Positions 1 to 7,691 of a DNA stretch of 13,979 nucleotides are shown here, piece after piece. A program made the position numbers and the translations under genes. The notes beneath the pieces are model-generated. The model searched no databases. It was given only the letters and a program-made list of their open reading frames with translations, and was not told where the DNA came from. How positions within the stretch are numbered: position 1 is the first letter of the stretch; every line of letters begins with the position of its first letter. The stretch lies in NCBI GenBank assembly GCA_016297555.1, contig JAEDGK010000050.1, positions 1-13,979 on the forward strand. Direction: 5' to 3'. Source of the DNA: Clostridiaceae bacterium. GTDB lineage: Bacteria; Bacillota; Clostridia; Oscillospirales; Acutalibacteraceae.

Positions 1-67
1 CCGACATAATCTGTGAATGTAAGCGGCTGAGAAATCAGACCGACTTTCAAAGCAAGGAGGTAAGATC

Positions 68-205
68 ATGGGTTGCGGATGCAATAACAACTGGTGCCTT
101 TTCATCATCCTCATTCTTCTCTTCTGCGGCGGCGATTGCGGCTGTGGCTGCGGTACTTTCGCAGGTTCGAGAAATAATGACTGCGGCTGTGGCTGCGGTT
201 GCTGA
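68..205 (+). CDS. Cys/Gly-rich membrane-type microprotein (45 aa)
   Basis: A 45-residue reading frame beginning MGCGCNNNWC. It has a perfect AAGGAGG ribosome-binding site at 54-60, seven bases before the ATG. It contains 11 cysteines and about as many glycines, arranged as an N-terminal CGC, a short very hydrophobic stretch (about residues 9-20, WCLFIILILLFC), a first DCGCGCG block (residues 23-29), a polar linker and a terminal DCGCGCGC block. The two Cys blocks are encoded by an exact 18-bp direct repeat (137-154 and 182-199). Similar tiny Cys-Gly proteins occur in Clostridia, sometimes auto-annotated as 'chorion class high-cysteine' proteins; no function is known to me. Metal binding or membrane association is inference. 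It ends 16 bases before the stop of the convergent dehydrogenase gene, with no clear terminator between. The RBS and composition make a real gene likely. Confidence 0.72.
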   Translation: MGCGCNNNWCLFIILILLFCGGDCGCGCGTFAGSRNNDCGCGCGC

Positions 206-221
206 CCCTTTTTAACTTAGC

Positions 222-1325
222 TTAAATTAAAGCAAGGATCTCAGCCGCTTCCCTCTGCGTTAATCCGCCGGGGGAGGCGGTAAAGTTTTTGGGAATAACG
301 CTCTGCCAGCGCAGGGCGTATTTTTCTGCGTTTTCTCTGCCGATTGAAGCTCCGGAAAGGTCGGTAAGCGAAGCGATAACGGCTTTTACCGCTTCGGGCT
401 TGTCGGTCATTTTTATGAAAGCATCGAATTTTTCGGGAGCGTATTCGGCACAGCGGTCAATGAACGGCGCAAAGAAAGCGGCGCACGCCGTGCCGTGAGG
501 AATGCCGTAATTCTCGGTCAAAACATAGCCGAGCGGGTGCGGAAACGCCGTGCCGCAGGTGTTGATAACAAGTCCCGCATAAATTGAAGAATAATAAAGC
601 GTATCCCGTATTTCTTCGGGAACTGTTTTGCTTTCTGAAAGGGTTTTAAGGCAGCAATAGATTTCCGGAATACATTTCTCTGCGAAAACACGCGGAATAC
701 CCTCGCATTTCTGAGTGAAAAAGCCCTCAACTGCGTGAGCAAAAGCGTCAAGCGCAGTTGAAACCGTTGATTTATAAGGCAGAGAGAGCGTGTATTTCGG
801 GTCGCAGAACGAAACGGCGGCATAGCAGTCTTCGCCCGAGATGCTTTTTTTGATTCCCGTTTCATCATTTGTCAAAACCGCAACGGCGGTAACCTCGCTG
901 CCCGTGCCCGCCGTTGTGCCTATCAGAGCAACGGGCAGAGGGGAAGCGGAGTATTCCCGTCTGTAAATATCAAGCGGAGCAAGCTCGGGATTTGAGGCAT
1001 AGATTGCGATTGCCTTTGAGCCGTCGAGCACCGAACCGCCGCCGATGCCGAGGATGAAATCCGCCTTAAATTCTCTTGCGGCTTCTCCCGCTTCACGGCA
1101 GACCGAGGCAAGCGGATTTTCGCCGAGCTTATCAAAGATTTTATATTCTATATTTTCCGCTTTCAAAGCTTTTTCGGCGTCGGCAAGAGCGCCGCTTTTG
1201 ATTGCTCCCGATTTTCCCGTTACAATCAGGCAGCGCTTTCCGAGACGGGAAAGCAAAATTGAATTTTCTAAAACAGCATTTTGACCCCAAGCACACTTGA
1301 CGGGCATAAAAAATGAATTCTGCAC
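222..1325 (-). CDS. Iron-containing alcohol dehydrogenase (Fe-ADH family)
   Basis: A 367-aa member of the Fe-dependent alcohol dehydrogenase family, which interconverts alcohols or diols and aldehydes with NAD(P)H in the cytoplasm. Visible signatures are the nucleotide-binding GIGGGSVLDGSKA, the GTTAGTGSEVT loop, and the metal-ligand region ALDAFAHAVEGF (Asp, His) followed by FPHPLGY and GIPHGTACA (two more His). The four expected ligands Asp-His-His-His are therefore present. The usual NAD-selecting Asp after the first strand appears to be Gly (LIVTGKSGA), which hints at NADPH use; this is inference. The protein is slightly shorter than the usual 380-400 aa. The start is GTG at 1325, chosen because AGAGGTG (1331-1337) lies five bases upstream; an in-frame ATG six codons later lacks that spacing. 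The substrate cannot be read from sequence. Confidence 0.93.
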   Translation of the reverse strand: MQNSFFMPVKCAWGQNAVLENSILLSRLGKRCLIVTGKSGAIKSGALADAEKALKAENIEYKIFDKLGENPLASVCREAGEAAREFKADFILGIGGGSVLDGSKAIAIYASNPELAPLDIYRREYSASPLPVALIGTTAGTGSEVTAVAVLTNDETGIKKSISGEDCYAAVSFCDPKYTLSLPYKSTVSTALDAFAHAVEGFFTQKCEGIPRVFAEKCIPEIYCCLKTLSESKTVPEEIRDTLYYSSIYAGLVINTCGTAFPHPLGYVLTENYGIPHGTACAAFFAPFIDRCAEYAPEKFDAFIKMTDKPEAVKAVIASLTDLSGASIGRENAEKYALRWQSVIPKNFTASPGGLTQREAAEILALI

Positions 1326-1343
1326 AGTATCACCTCTGAGCCT

Positions 1344-1372
1344 ATTTTACCATAAATTTGATGAAGTTTAAA
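1344..1372 (-). promoter_or_regulatory. Putative promoter of the Fe-ADH gene
   Basis: On the minus strand, TTTAAA (1367-1372) and TAAAAT (1344-1349) are separated by 17 bases, and the -10 is preceded by TGG, an extended -10. Transcription would begin only about 12 bases before the GTG start, giving a very short leader. The -35 is weak. The element is back to back with the apbE-rnf promoter. Confidence 0.5.
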
Positions 1373-1412
1373 TATAAAACATTAAATTTTGTAACAATAA
1401 ACGCAAAAAATG

Positions 1413-1441
1413 TTGAAAAGTATTTATAGAAAGTGTATTAT
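1413..1441 (+). promoter_or_regulatory. Putative sigma-A promoter of the apbE-rnf operon
   Basis: TTGAAA (1413-1418), a 17-base spacer and TATTAT (1436-1441) sit in AT-rich DNA just before apbE. A second -10-like TATAAT at 1441-1446 would leave a 22-base spacer, so it is less likely. No other good promoter is seen before the terminator at 8523, so this element probably drives all nine genes. No operator or riboswitch was recognised in the short leader. Confidence 0.6.
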
Positions 1442-1472
1442 ATAATATTATAGAACTATATGGAGTGAGCTG

Positions 1473-2477
1473 ATGAAAAAAGCGGCTGTTATTATCGCTG
1501 TTATTTCCGCTGCCGTTGCGGCGGCGCTTCTGATTTATGACGGCGTGTTTATGAAAACGGCAAATGTCGGCTTCTTTGCAATGAATACATATGTGTCCGC
1601 CGAGTTAAAGGGAGCGGATTCGCAAAAATGCGCTCAGAAAATCAGCGATATCACCGCTCGGCTTGATACGGAAGTTCTTTCGCGTACAAGCGAAAATTCG
1701 GAAATTCATTCCGTCAACCAAAACGGCTCCGGTGTTCTCGGCTCCGAGCTCGGCGGTTGGATTGCCGAGCTTTTGCAGGTTTGCAAGAAAAGCGGCGGCG
1801 CATTTGATTTTACGCTCGGCGGAGTGAGCGACCTTTGGAGCTTCGGCTCAAATCCCCGTGTTCCCGATGGGCAGGCTCTTGCCGACGCTCTTTCGCACAG
1901 CGGATATGAAAAACTGACATTGAGCGGAAATAATCTGACGCTCTCGGACAGGGCGGCGGTTATTGATTTGGGCGCGGCAGGTAAAGGAATTGCGCTTGAT
2001 AAGATAAAAGAAGCCGTTGAAAAAAGCCGCGTCAGCCACGCGGTTGTGAGCGTGGGCGGCAGCGTTTTGCTTTACGGAGATAAGACCTTTACCGTCGGCA
2101 TAAGAGATCCCGAGGGCGGAGCGGGCAGATATATTGCAAAGCTCAGCGTTGAGCAGAGCTGTGTTTCAACCTCGGGAAGCTATGAGCAGAGCTTTGAAAA
2201 GGACGGCAGAAAATATCATCATATTCTTGACCCCGAAACGGGCTATCCCGTTGATAACGGTTTGGTATCAGTTACCGTGATTTCCGAGAGCGGACTTTTA
2301 AGCGACGCGCTGTCAACCGCCTGCTATGTTCTCGGCATTGAGCGCGGGAGCAAGCTCGCCGCCGAATACGGCTGTCGGGCAGTGTTCATAACTCAGGATA
2401 AGAAAATTTATCTTTCGGGAGTTTCCCGTGATGTCATTGAAATAACCGATAATTCATATACTTTTGCGGAGCAATGA
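1473..2477 (+). CDS. apbE: FAD:protein FMN transferase ApbE
   Basis: A 334-aa flavin transferase that moves FMN from FAD onto a Thr hydroxyl of target proteins through a phosphoester bond; the targets here are expected to be RnfG and RnfD, encoded downstream. An N-terminal hydrophobic segment (about residues 4-22) anchors it with the catalytic domain outside the membrane; there is no lipobox cysteine. Family motifs are MNTYV (37-41), GAFDFTLGGVSDLW, DLGAAGKG (165-172), VSVGGS (192-197), HHILDPETG (249-257) and LLSDALSTA (275-283), whose D278 and T282 correspond to the metal-binding Asp and Thr of the family. The RBS GGAG (1462-1465) is seven bases before the ATG. The stop overlaps the next start as ATGA. 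Length and motifs are complete. Confidence 0.96.
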   Translation: MKKAAVIIAVISAAVAAALLIYDGVFMKTANVGFFAMNTYVSAELKGADSQKCAQKISDITARLDTEVLSRTSENSEIHSVNQNGSGVLGSELGGWIAELLQVCKKSGGAFDFTLGGVSDLWSFGSNPRVPDGQALADALSHSGYEKLTLSGNNLTLSDRAAVIDLGAAGKGIALDKIKEAVEKSRVSHAVVSVGGSVLLYGDKTFTVGIRDPEGGAGRYIAKLSVEQSCVSTSGSYEQSFEKDGRKYHHILDPETGYPVDNGLVSVTVISESGLLSDALSTACYVLGIERGSKLAAEYGCRAVFITQDKKIYLSGVSRDVIEITDNSYTFAEQ

Positions 2478-2845
2478 AAATGAAGCTTTTCAGAAAAGGC
2501 GATATTGCGGTGATTGCCGTTATACTTGCCGCCGCCGCGATTTTTGCCGTGCTCGGCAGGCTCGGCGGAGAAAATCCCCGGGCGGTTATAACCGTTGACG
2601 GCGAAACCGTTGAAACGCTTGACCTTTCGCAGGTCAAAGAAAAAATAATAATTCGCCCCGAAACCGTGCCCGATGTGGTAATTGCTGCCGAAAACGGAGA
2701 AATTTGGTTTGAACAGGCGGAATGTGAGGACAAGCTTTGCGTTAAATCAGGCAGGCTTTCGCGCTGCGGAGATACCGCCGCCTGTCTGCCTGCAAAAACA
2801 GTTATAACAATTACGGGCGCCGATGTTGACGCAGTTGTTTATTGA
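2474..2845 (+). CDS. NusG domain II-containing membrane-anchored protein
   Basis: A 123-aa protein with one N-terminal membrane segment (about residues 11-28) followed by a small extracytoplasmic domain of the NusG domain-II type. Four cysteines lie in the conserved C-terminal half (C84, C89, C98, C104, in the pattern CEDKLCV, then a Gly-rich turn, then ACLPAKTVI). The name reflects fold similarity only; nothing suggests a transcription factor, because the NGN domain is missing and a membrane anchor is present. Proteins of this type often sit beside apbE and rnf genes in Clostridia, which suggests a role in Rnf assembly or periplasmic redox chemistry; this is inference. The start overlaps the apbE stop (ATGA at 2474-2477). 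An ATG two codons later is also possible. Confidence 0.8.
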   Translation: MKMKLFRKGDIAVIAVILAAAAIFAVLGRLGGENPRAVITVDGETVETLDLSQVKEKIIIRPETVPDVVIAAENGEIWFEQAECEDKLCVKSGRLSRCGDTAACLPAKTVITITGADVDAVVY

Positions 2846-2847
2846 GT

Positions 2848-3366
2848 ATGAAGAAGAATATTGTTTACCGAACAGCGCTTACGGCAATTCTCTGTGCGCT
2901 TGCGCTGGCTTTGAGCTTTCTTGAAAGCCTTCTGCCGCCAATGCCGTTTCTGCCGCCGGGGGCAAAACCCGGATTTTCAAACATAATAACGATGTTTGCC
3001 GCAGGGAATATCGGCTTTTCCGCCGCAATGACCGTTGCGCTTGTTAAGGGCGGATTTGCGTTTGTTACAAGGGGCTTTACCGCAGGAATAATGAGCCTTT
3101 CGGGAGGAATTTTGTCGGCGGCGGCTATGTATCTTTTAATGAGGTTTGCAAAGAATCGGCTCGGATTTATCGGCATTTCCGTTATCAGTGCGCTGTGCCA
3201 CAACATAGGTCAGCTTTTTGCCGCGGTTTTCATAACGGGCACGGCAAGCATAATGCTTTATGCGCCCGCGCTTGCGGTTTTCGGCGTTGCTACGGGAGCG
3301 GTGACGGGCGTTATTCTCAGAGCGGTTATGCCCGCGCTTGAAAAAATGAAAAAGCACTTTTATTAA
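2848..3366 (+). CDS. Gx transporter / heptaprenyl-diphosphate-synthase-component-I-like membrane protein
   Basis: A 172-aa integral membrane protein with about five hydrophobic segments. It matches the family annotated 'Gx transporter' or 'heptaprenyl diphosphate synthase component I'. Recognisable stretches are LLPPMPFLPPGAKPGFSNI, the Gly-rich ALVKGGFAFVTRGFTAG with MSLSGGILSA, and SALCHNIGQL. The fold resembles ECF-type S components; the prenyl-synthase name is historical, since no prenyltransferase Asp-rich motif is visible. Its position between apbE/NusG-II and rnfC suggests supply of a cofactor precursor or a quinone- or Rnf-related role; this is inference. The start is set at ATG 2848, three bases after the previous stop. 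A TTG at 2842 overlapping that stop is the alternative. Neither has a good RBS, so translation may be coupled. Confidence 0.78.
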   Translation: MKKNIVYRTALTAILCALALALSFLESLLPPMPFLPPGAKPGFSNIITMFAAGNIGFSAAMTVALVKGGFAFVTRGFTAGIMSLSGGILSAAAMYLLMRFAKNRLGFIGISVISALCHNIGQLFAAVFITGTASIMLYAPALAVFGVATGAVTGVILRAVMPALEKMKKHFY

Positions 3367-3436
3367 ATCAGTCTTATTTTAAGGATAATTCAAAATATTC
3401 CTTTTTAAATATAAGAACGACAGGAGGAAAAAGATT

Positions 3437-4786
3437 ATGGGAAAGACCGGCCTTGACGGCGTTTTGAAAGCTGTCAAAAAGGTCAGAGGCGGCGTTAAGG
3501 TTGCTCATCACAAAAACACCGCCGAAACGGAGGTCGTCAGGCTTCCCGTGCCGCAGAAGGTAACCATTCCTATGCAGCAGCATATCGGCGCTCCCTGCGA
3601 GCCGCTTGTAAAGGTCGGCGACAAGGTAGCCGTCGGTCAGCTTATAGGCGACACCGATAAGTTTGTCAGCGCGCCCATTCACGCGTCTGTTTCGGGAGTT
3701 GTAACGGCTGTCGGCGATGTGAAGCTGCCAAACGGCGTTATGTCGAAAGCGGTTACAATCGAGTCGGACGGCGAGATGAGGCTTTGGGAGGGCATTGAGC
3801 CGCCAAAGGTTGAAACACGCGAGGATTTCGTCAAGGCTGTCAGAGCATCGGGGCTTGTCGGCTTGGGCGGAGCGGGATTCCCCACTCACATCAAGCTGAA
3901 TTTTCCGCCCGATAAAAACATTGATACCCTTGTTATCAACGCGGCGGAATGTGAGCCTTACATAACCGTTGACTACCGCGAATGTATCGAAAATTCATGG
4001 GATATCCTTTCGGGAGTTTACACCATAAAGGATATGCTCGGCATTAAGAATGTTATTATTGCCGCGGAGGATAACAAGCCCGAGGCATTTAAGGTTCTTA
4101 AAAACATTGCCGACCACAAGGACGATATCAAGGACGAGGTTAAGCTTATGGTTCTTGAATCGAAATATCCACAGGGCGCAGAGAAAATGATGGTTCAGTC
4201 GGCAACGGGCAGAAAGGTTCCGCCCGGAAAGCTGCCCGCGGATGTCGGCTGCGTTGTTATGAATGTTGCTTCGGCTGCTTTCATTGCACGCTATCTTAAA
4301 ACGGGCAAGCCGCTTGTCAGCCGCTCTCTGACTGTTGACGGCTCGGCAATAGCAAATCCCAAAAATGTCAGAGTTCCCGTGGGAACAAATATCGGCGATA
4401 TAATCGATTTCTGCGGCGGATTCAGCGCGGAGCCCTGCAAAATCTTAACGGGCGGTCCGATGATGGGTCTTGCCATAGTCGGAACGGAGCTTCCCGTGCT
4501 CAAACAGAATAATGCAATTCTTGCTTTTGCAAAGGATGACGCCGTTCTCAAGCCCGAAAAGGACTGCATACGCTGCGGACGCTGCGCCTCTGCCTGCCCG
4601 ATGAGCCTTATGCCGACCAATATTGTCAGAGCGGCAAAGGCGAGAGATGTTGAAGCGCTTAAAAAAATCGGCGTCAATGTCTGCATGGAGTGCGGAAGCT
4701 GTGCCTTTGCCTGCCCTGCGGGCAAGCCGTTGGTTCAGCATATGCGTCTTGCCAAGGCTATTCTCAGAGAGGAGGGCAATAAATAA
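3437..4786 (+). CDS. rnfC: Electron transport complex subunit RnfC
   Basis: A 449-aa peripheral subunit of Rnf that handles NAD(H), FMN and Fe-S electron transfer at the cytoplasmic face. Domain order is an N-terminal barrel-sandwich (about 38-110), the FMN/NADH-binding loop VGLGGAGFPTHIK (141-153) with NAAECEPYI (168-176), a SLBB-like region (about 295-330), and two ferredoxin-type clusters. The cluster ligands are C377/C380/C383/C387 (CIRCGRCASACP) and C416/C419/C422/C426 (CMECGSCAFACP). The length is typical of the shorter clostridial RnfC, without the long Ala-rich C-terminal extension of proteobacterial forms. AGGAGG (3422-3427) lies nine bases upstream of the ATG. The stop overlaps the rnfD start by one base. 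Confidence 0.97.
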   Translation: MGKTGLDGVLKAVKKVRGGVKVAHHKNTAETEVVRLPVPQKVTIPMQQHIGAPCEPLVKVGDKVAVGQLIGDTDKFVSAPIHASVSGVVTAVGDVKLPNGVMSKAVTIESDGEMRLWEGIEPPKVETREDFVKAVRASGLVGLGGAGFPTHIKLNFPPDKNIDTLVINAAECEPYITVDYRECIENSWDILSGVYTIKDMLGIKNVIIAAEDNKPEAFKVLKNIADHKDDIKDEVKLMVLESKYPQGAEKMMVQSATGRKVPPGKLPADVGCVVMNVASAAFIARYLKTGKPLVSRSLTVDGSAIANPKNVRVPVGTNIGDIIDFCGGFSAEPCKILTGGPMMGLAIVGTELPVLKQNNAILAFAKDDAVLKPEKDCIRCGRCASACPMSLMPTNIVRAAKARDVEALKKIGVNVCMECGSCAFACPAGKPLVQHMRLAKAILREEGNK

Positions 4787-5769
4787 TGGTTGACGGAAAA
4801 AAGCTTGTTGTCAGCGCTTCGCCGCATCTGCGTTCTTCGGCGACTACAACAAGAATTATGCTTGATGTTATAATTGCGCTTATGCCCGCGCTTGCCGCTT
4901 CAATCGCAATATTCGGCCCGAGAGTGCTCGCAGTTACCGCAACCACGGTCATCACCGCCGTGCTTTCGGAATTTCTTGCAAGAAAGGCAATGAAAAGGCA
5001 TAACACAATCGGCGATTTGAGCGCGGTTGTTACCGGAGTTATTCTTGCCTTCAATCTGCCCGTTGATATTCCGCTTTGGATGGCGGCTGTGGGCAGCGTT
5101 GTTGCCATTGTTGTTGTTAAGCAGTTTTTCGGCGGCATCGGTCAGAACTTTGCCAACCCCGCAATAGCGGCAAGAATTATTCTTCTGATTTCATTTGCAA
5201 AGGCTATGGGAAGCTGGACTGCTCCTCTTTCGTGGAGAACCGACGCAGTTTCAACAGCCACTCCGCTTGCAAATATCACGGCGGGCAATATGGAAGCCCT
5301 GCCTTCGCTGACCGAAATGTTCATCGGTCTCAGAGGCGGATGTCTCGGCGAAACCTGCGCCGCGGCGCTTATACTCGGCGGGCTTTACCTGTTTATCAGA
5401 AAGGTTATTTCCCCTGCAATTCCGCTTTCGTTTATCGGCACGGTTGCCGTTGTTATGCTCATAGCGGGCAAGGGAGATTTTGAATATGTTGCCTATCAGC
5501 TTATGGGCGGCGGCTTGCTGCTCGGCGCGTTCTTTATGGCAACGGATTATTCCACAAGCCCCATAAACACCAAGGGCAGAATTATTTTCGGAATAGGCTG
5601 CGGTCTGCTGACCTCGCTCATCAGACTTTTCGGCTCGCTTCCCGAGGGCGTTTCATTTGCAATTCTGATAATGAATTTGCTTGTGCCTCTTATTGAGATG
5701 GCAACCACACCAAAGCCCTTCGGAACTCCCAAAAAGGAGAAAACAGCAAAGGAGGGAGCGCAGAAATGA
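4786..5769 (+). CDS. rnfD: Electron transport complex subunit RnfD
   Basis: A 327-aa polytopic membrane subunit carrying covalent FMN, part of the Rnf ion-translocating core. The start of the protein (LVVSASPHLRSSATTTRIM) is the usual RnfD beginning, and GQNFANPAIAARI (119-131) is the family signature. The flavinylation site is TDAVSTATPL (152-161), with T159 as the likely FMN-bearing Thr. It reads S-T-A-T, whereas the textbook form is S-G-A-T; I believe small residues are tolerated there in Clostridia. NGN-like periplasmic loops are absent, and most of the remaining sequence is hydrophobic helix with a hydrophilic tail rich in Lys. A GGAGGG site inside the end of rnfC serves as RBS. The stop overlaps rnfG (ATGA, 5766-5769). 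Confidence 0.96.
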   Translation: MVDGKKLVVSASPHLRSSATTTRIMLDVIIALMPALAASIAIFGPRVLAVTATTVITAVLSEFLARKAMKRHNTIGDLSAVVTGVILAFNLPVDIPLWMAAVGSVVAIVVVKQFFGGIGQNFANPAIAARIILLISFAKAMGSWTAPLSWRTDAVSTATPLANITAGNMEALPSLTEMFIGLRGGCLGETCAAALILGGLYLFIRKVISPAIPLSFIGTVAVVMLIAGKGDFEYVAYQLMGGGLLLGAFFMATDYSTSPINTKGRIIFGIGCGLLTSLIRLFGSLPEGVSFAILIMNLLVPLIEMATTPKPFGTPKKEKTAKEGAQK

Positions 5770-6320
5770 AATACATAAAAGAGTTTGCGGTTCCAACGGT
5801 TATCCTTTTTGTTATTTGCTTTGTTGCGGCTTTACTGCTCGGTATGACAAATTCCGTTACCGCTCCCAAGATTGAGCAGCTTGCGCTTGAAACGGAGCTT
5901 AAATCAAGACAAACGGTTTTCCCCGAGGCTGTCAGCTTCGGTGACGAGCTTTCCTCCGAGGAGGGAACAAGCGTTGTGCCTGCGCTTAATGCGGACGGCG
6001 GCGTTATAGGCTATGTTGTCGTTAATTCCGAAAAAGGCTACGGCGGCGATATTTCCGTTATGACGGGCGTTGACGCCGACGGCAAGGTTACGGGAGTTAA
6101 CATTCTTTCGCACGGAGAAACGGCGGGTCTCGGCGCAAACGCAACCAATGAGAGCTTCCGTGACCAATTCAAAGGACTTGTAAACGGTATAACCGTTTCA
6201 AAAGATAAGGCGGGCGAAAATTCAATCGACGCTTTGACGGGCGCAACGATAACTTCAAGAGCGGTTGTCAGAGCGGTCAACGCCGCCATAGAAGCAGCGG
6301 GAGGTGAGAGCAATGGCTGA
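5766..6320 (+). CDS. rnfG: Electron transport complex subunit RnfG (FMN-binding)
   Basis: A 184-aa subunit with one N-terminal membrane helix (about 10-30) and an extracytoplasmic FMN-binding domain. The covalent flavin motif is seen directly as SIDALTGATITS (153-164), with T161 as the acceptor for FMN transferred by ApbE. Other family features are KGYGGDISVMTGVDADGKV (90-108) and SHGETAGLGANA (115-126). The length matches clostridial RnfG. GGAGGGAGCG upstream (ending about 5762) provides the RBS, and the gene overlaps rnfD by four bases and rnfE by eight. Confidence 0.96.
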   Translation: MKYIKEFAVPTVILFVICFVAALLLGMTNSVTAPKIEQLALETELKSRQTVFPEAVSFGDELSSEEGTSVVPALNADGGVIGYVVVNSEKGYGGDISVMTGVDADGKVTGVNILSHGETAGLGANATNESFRDQFKGLVNGITVSKDKAGENSIDALTGATITSRAVVRAVNAAIEAAGGESNG

Positions 6321-7092
6321 TAAGAAAAAATCACTCGGCAAGGAATTTACAAAGGGTCTTATTGCTGAAAATCCGGTTCTGCGCCTTGTTCTCGGAACCT
6401 GCCCCACTCTTGCCGTTTCAACAAGCGTTGTAAATGCTGTCGGTATGGGCATTTCGGCAATGATTGTTCTCGTTTGCTCGAATATCGTTATTTCTCTTTT
6501 GAGAAAAATAATTCCCTCAAAGGTTCGTATTCCCGCTTATATAGTTATTATCGCATCATTCGTTACGATAGTTCAGATGATAGTCAAGGCGTTTGTTCCC
6601 GCTCTTGACGCGGCGCTCGGCGTTTTCCTGCCGCTTATCGTTGTTAACTGCATTATTCTCGGCAGAGCGGAAGCCTTTGCGGGCAAAAACTCCGTTATCG
6701 CTTCGGCGGTTGACGGCTTGGGTATGGGCGTCGGCTTCACGATTGCGCTTTGCTGTATGGCGTCGGTCAGAGAAATTCTCGGCGCGGGAACATTCCTTGC
6801 AGGCGCACAGAATTTGCTTGTGCTTTTCGGCGAAAATGTTCTCAACGGCTTTAACGGCTTCACTCTTATCCCGCAGGACGGCGTTATAAGCCCGATGATG
6901 ATATTCATTCTTGCTCCCGGCGGCTTCTTTACTTTCGGAATTCTTATGGCGTGCGCCAACAGAATTGCGGAAAAGAAGGGCAAGCCCAAGGCTGATTTGG
7001 GCGGCTGCAAGGCGTGCCCGATGGCTAAAAACTGTGCAATTCTTGCCGAGGGCAAGGGCTGCGGCGAAAAAAAGGAGGGTGAACAGGCATGA
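6313..7092 (+). CDS. rnfE: Electron transport complex subunit RnfE with Cys-rich tail
   Basis: A 259-aa polytopic membrane subunit that pairs with RnfA. Conserved features are NPVLRLVLGTCPTLAVST (C30) and VVNCIILGRAEAFA (C113), the two half-membrane cysteines expected to help hold the intramembrane [2Fe-2S] cluster shared with RnfA. After the last helix the protein continues for about 40 residues with four extra cysteines, C232, C235, C241 and C250 (CKACPMAKNC, then GCGEKK), a C-x2-C-x5-C-x8-C pattern not part of the core family. This makes it longer than the usual 195-230 aa. The ATG at 6313 is chosen because GGAGGTGA (6300-6307) lies five bases upstream; a GTG at 6304 sits inside that RBS. 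It overlaps rnfA by four bases. Confidence 0.95.
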   Translation: MADKKKSLGKEFTKGLIAENPVLRLVLGTCPTLAVSTSVVNAVGMGISAMIVLVCSNIVISLLRKIIPSKVRIPAYIVIIASFVTIVQMIVKAFVPALDAALGVFLPLIVVNCIILGRAEAFAGKNSVIASAVDGLGMGVGFTIALCCMASVREILGAGTFLAGAQNLLVLFGENVLNGFNGFTLIPQDGVISPMMIFILAPGGFFTFGILMACANRIAEKKGKPKADLGGCKACPMAKNCAILAEGKGCGEKKEGEQA

Positions 7093-7679
7093 AAATAGCT
7101 CTTTCCATTCTTCTGACGGCAATTTTGACCGAAAACTTTGTTCTCTGCAAGTTTTTAGGTATATGCCCGTTCCTCGGCGTTTCCAAAAAGCTGAATACGG
7201 CGGTCGGTATGTCTGCGGCGGTTATTTTCGTTATGGCTCTTGCAACTGCGGTTACATATCCGATAAACAAATATCTGCTTATTGCAAACGATTTGGAATA
7301 TCTTCAGACAATCGTATTCATTCTTGTTATTGCGGCGCTTGTTCAGCTTGTTGAGATAATTCTCAAAAAGTTTATGCCCCCGCTTTATAACGCGCTGGGC
7401 ATTTATCTGCCGCTGATAACCACAAACTGCGCGGTTCTCGGCGTTGTTCTTCTCAATGTCAGCAACGAGTATAATTTTGCTCACTCGATGCTCAACAGCG
7501 TGGGTGCGGGTCTCGGCTTTATGCTTGCAATGGTTATTTTCTCGGGTGTTCGCAGCCGCCTTGAAAGCTGCGATATCCCCAAGTTTCTTCAGGGATTGCC
7601 CATCGTTCTGATAGCGGCTTCCCTTGTTTCCGTTTCTTTCCTCGGCTTTACGGGGCTTGTTGACGGAATATTCGGTTAA
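7089..7679 (+). CDS. rnfA: Electron transport complex subunit RnfA
   Basis: A 196-aa membrane protein of about six helices, the partner of RnfE in the ion-translocating core of Rnf. The diagnostic half-motifs are TENFVLCKFLGICPFLG (14-30, with C20 and C26) and the matching PLITTNCAVLG (108-118, with C114). C26 and C114 are the likely cluster ligands by analogy with characterised RnfA/NqrE. SMLNSVGAGLGF is also typical. The length is exactly that of the family. The start overlaps the rnfE stop as ATGA, with GGAGGG just upstream inside rnfE. Confidence 0.97.
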   Translation: MKIALSILLTAILTENFVLCKFLGICPFLGVSKKLNTAVGMSAAVIFVMALATAVTYPINKYLLIANDLEYLQTIVFILVIAALVQLVEIILKKFMPPLYNALGIYLPLITTNCAVLGVVLLNVSNEYNFAHSMLNSVGAGLGFMLAMVIFSGVRSRLESCDIPKFLQGLPIVLIAASLVSVSFLGFTGLVDGIFG

Positions 7680-7691
7680 GGAGGCGGCAGT

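Noticed and set aside
1..67. Small CTGA-GAAA-TCAG hairpin before the Cys-rich microprotein.
   Set aside because: There are only four base pairs, with no T tract and no recognised RNA family; it may lie in the leader, but nothing can be supported.
137..199. The 18-bp direct repeat as a mobile-element or attachment-site repeat.
   Set aside because: It lies fully within the coding sequence and encodes repeated CGCGCG residues, so protein-level repetition explains it.
2474..2845. Reading the NusG-II protein as transcription factor NusG.
   Set aside because: It lacks the NGN domain and has an N-terminal membrane segment; only the domain-II fold is shared.
3381..3415. Weak hairpin (AAGGAT/ATTCCTT) with a short T run, and a TTCAAA/TATAAG pair, before rnfC.
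   Set aside because: The stem is short and AT-rich and the promoter spacer is only 15 bases; neither is convincing as a terminator or an internal promoter.
6304..6312. GTG start for rnfE.
   Set aside because: This GTG lies within the GGAGGTGA ribosome-binding site; ATG at 6313 is five bases after it.
6556..7122. Long minus-strand reading frame (188 codons) opposite rnfE.
   Set aside because: It is antisense to a conserved operon gene and its predicted protein shows no family features.
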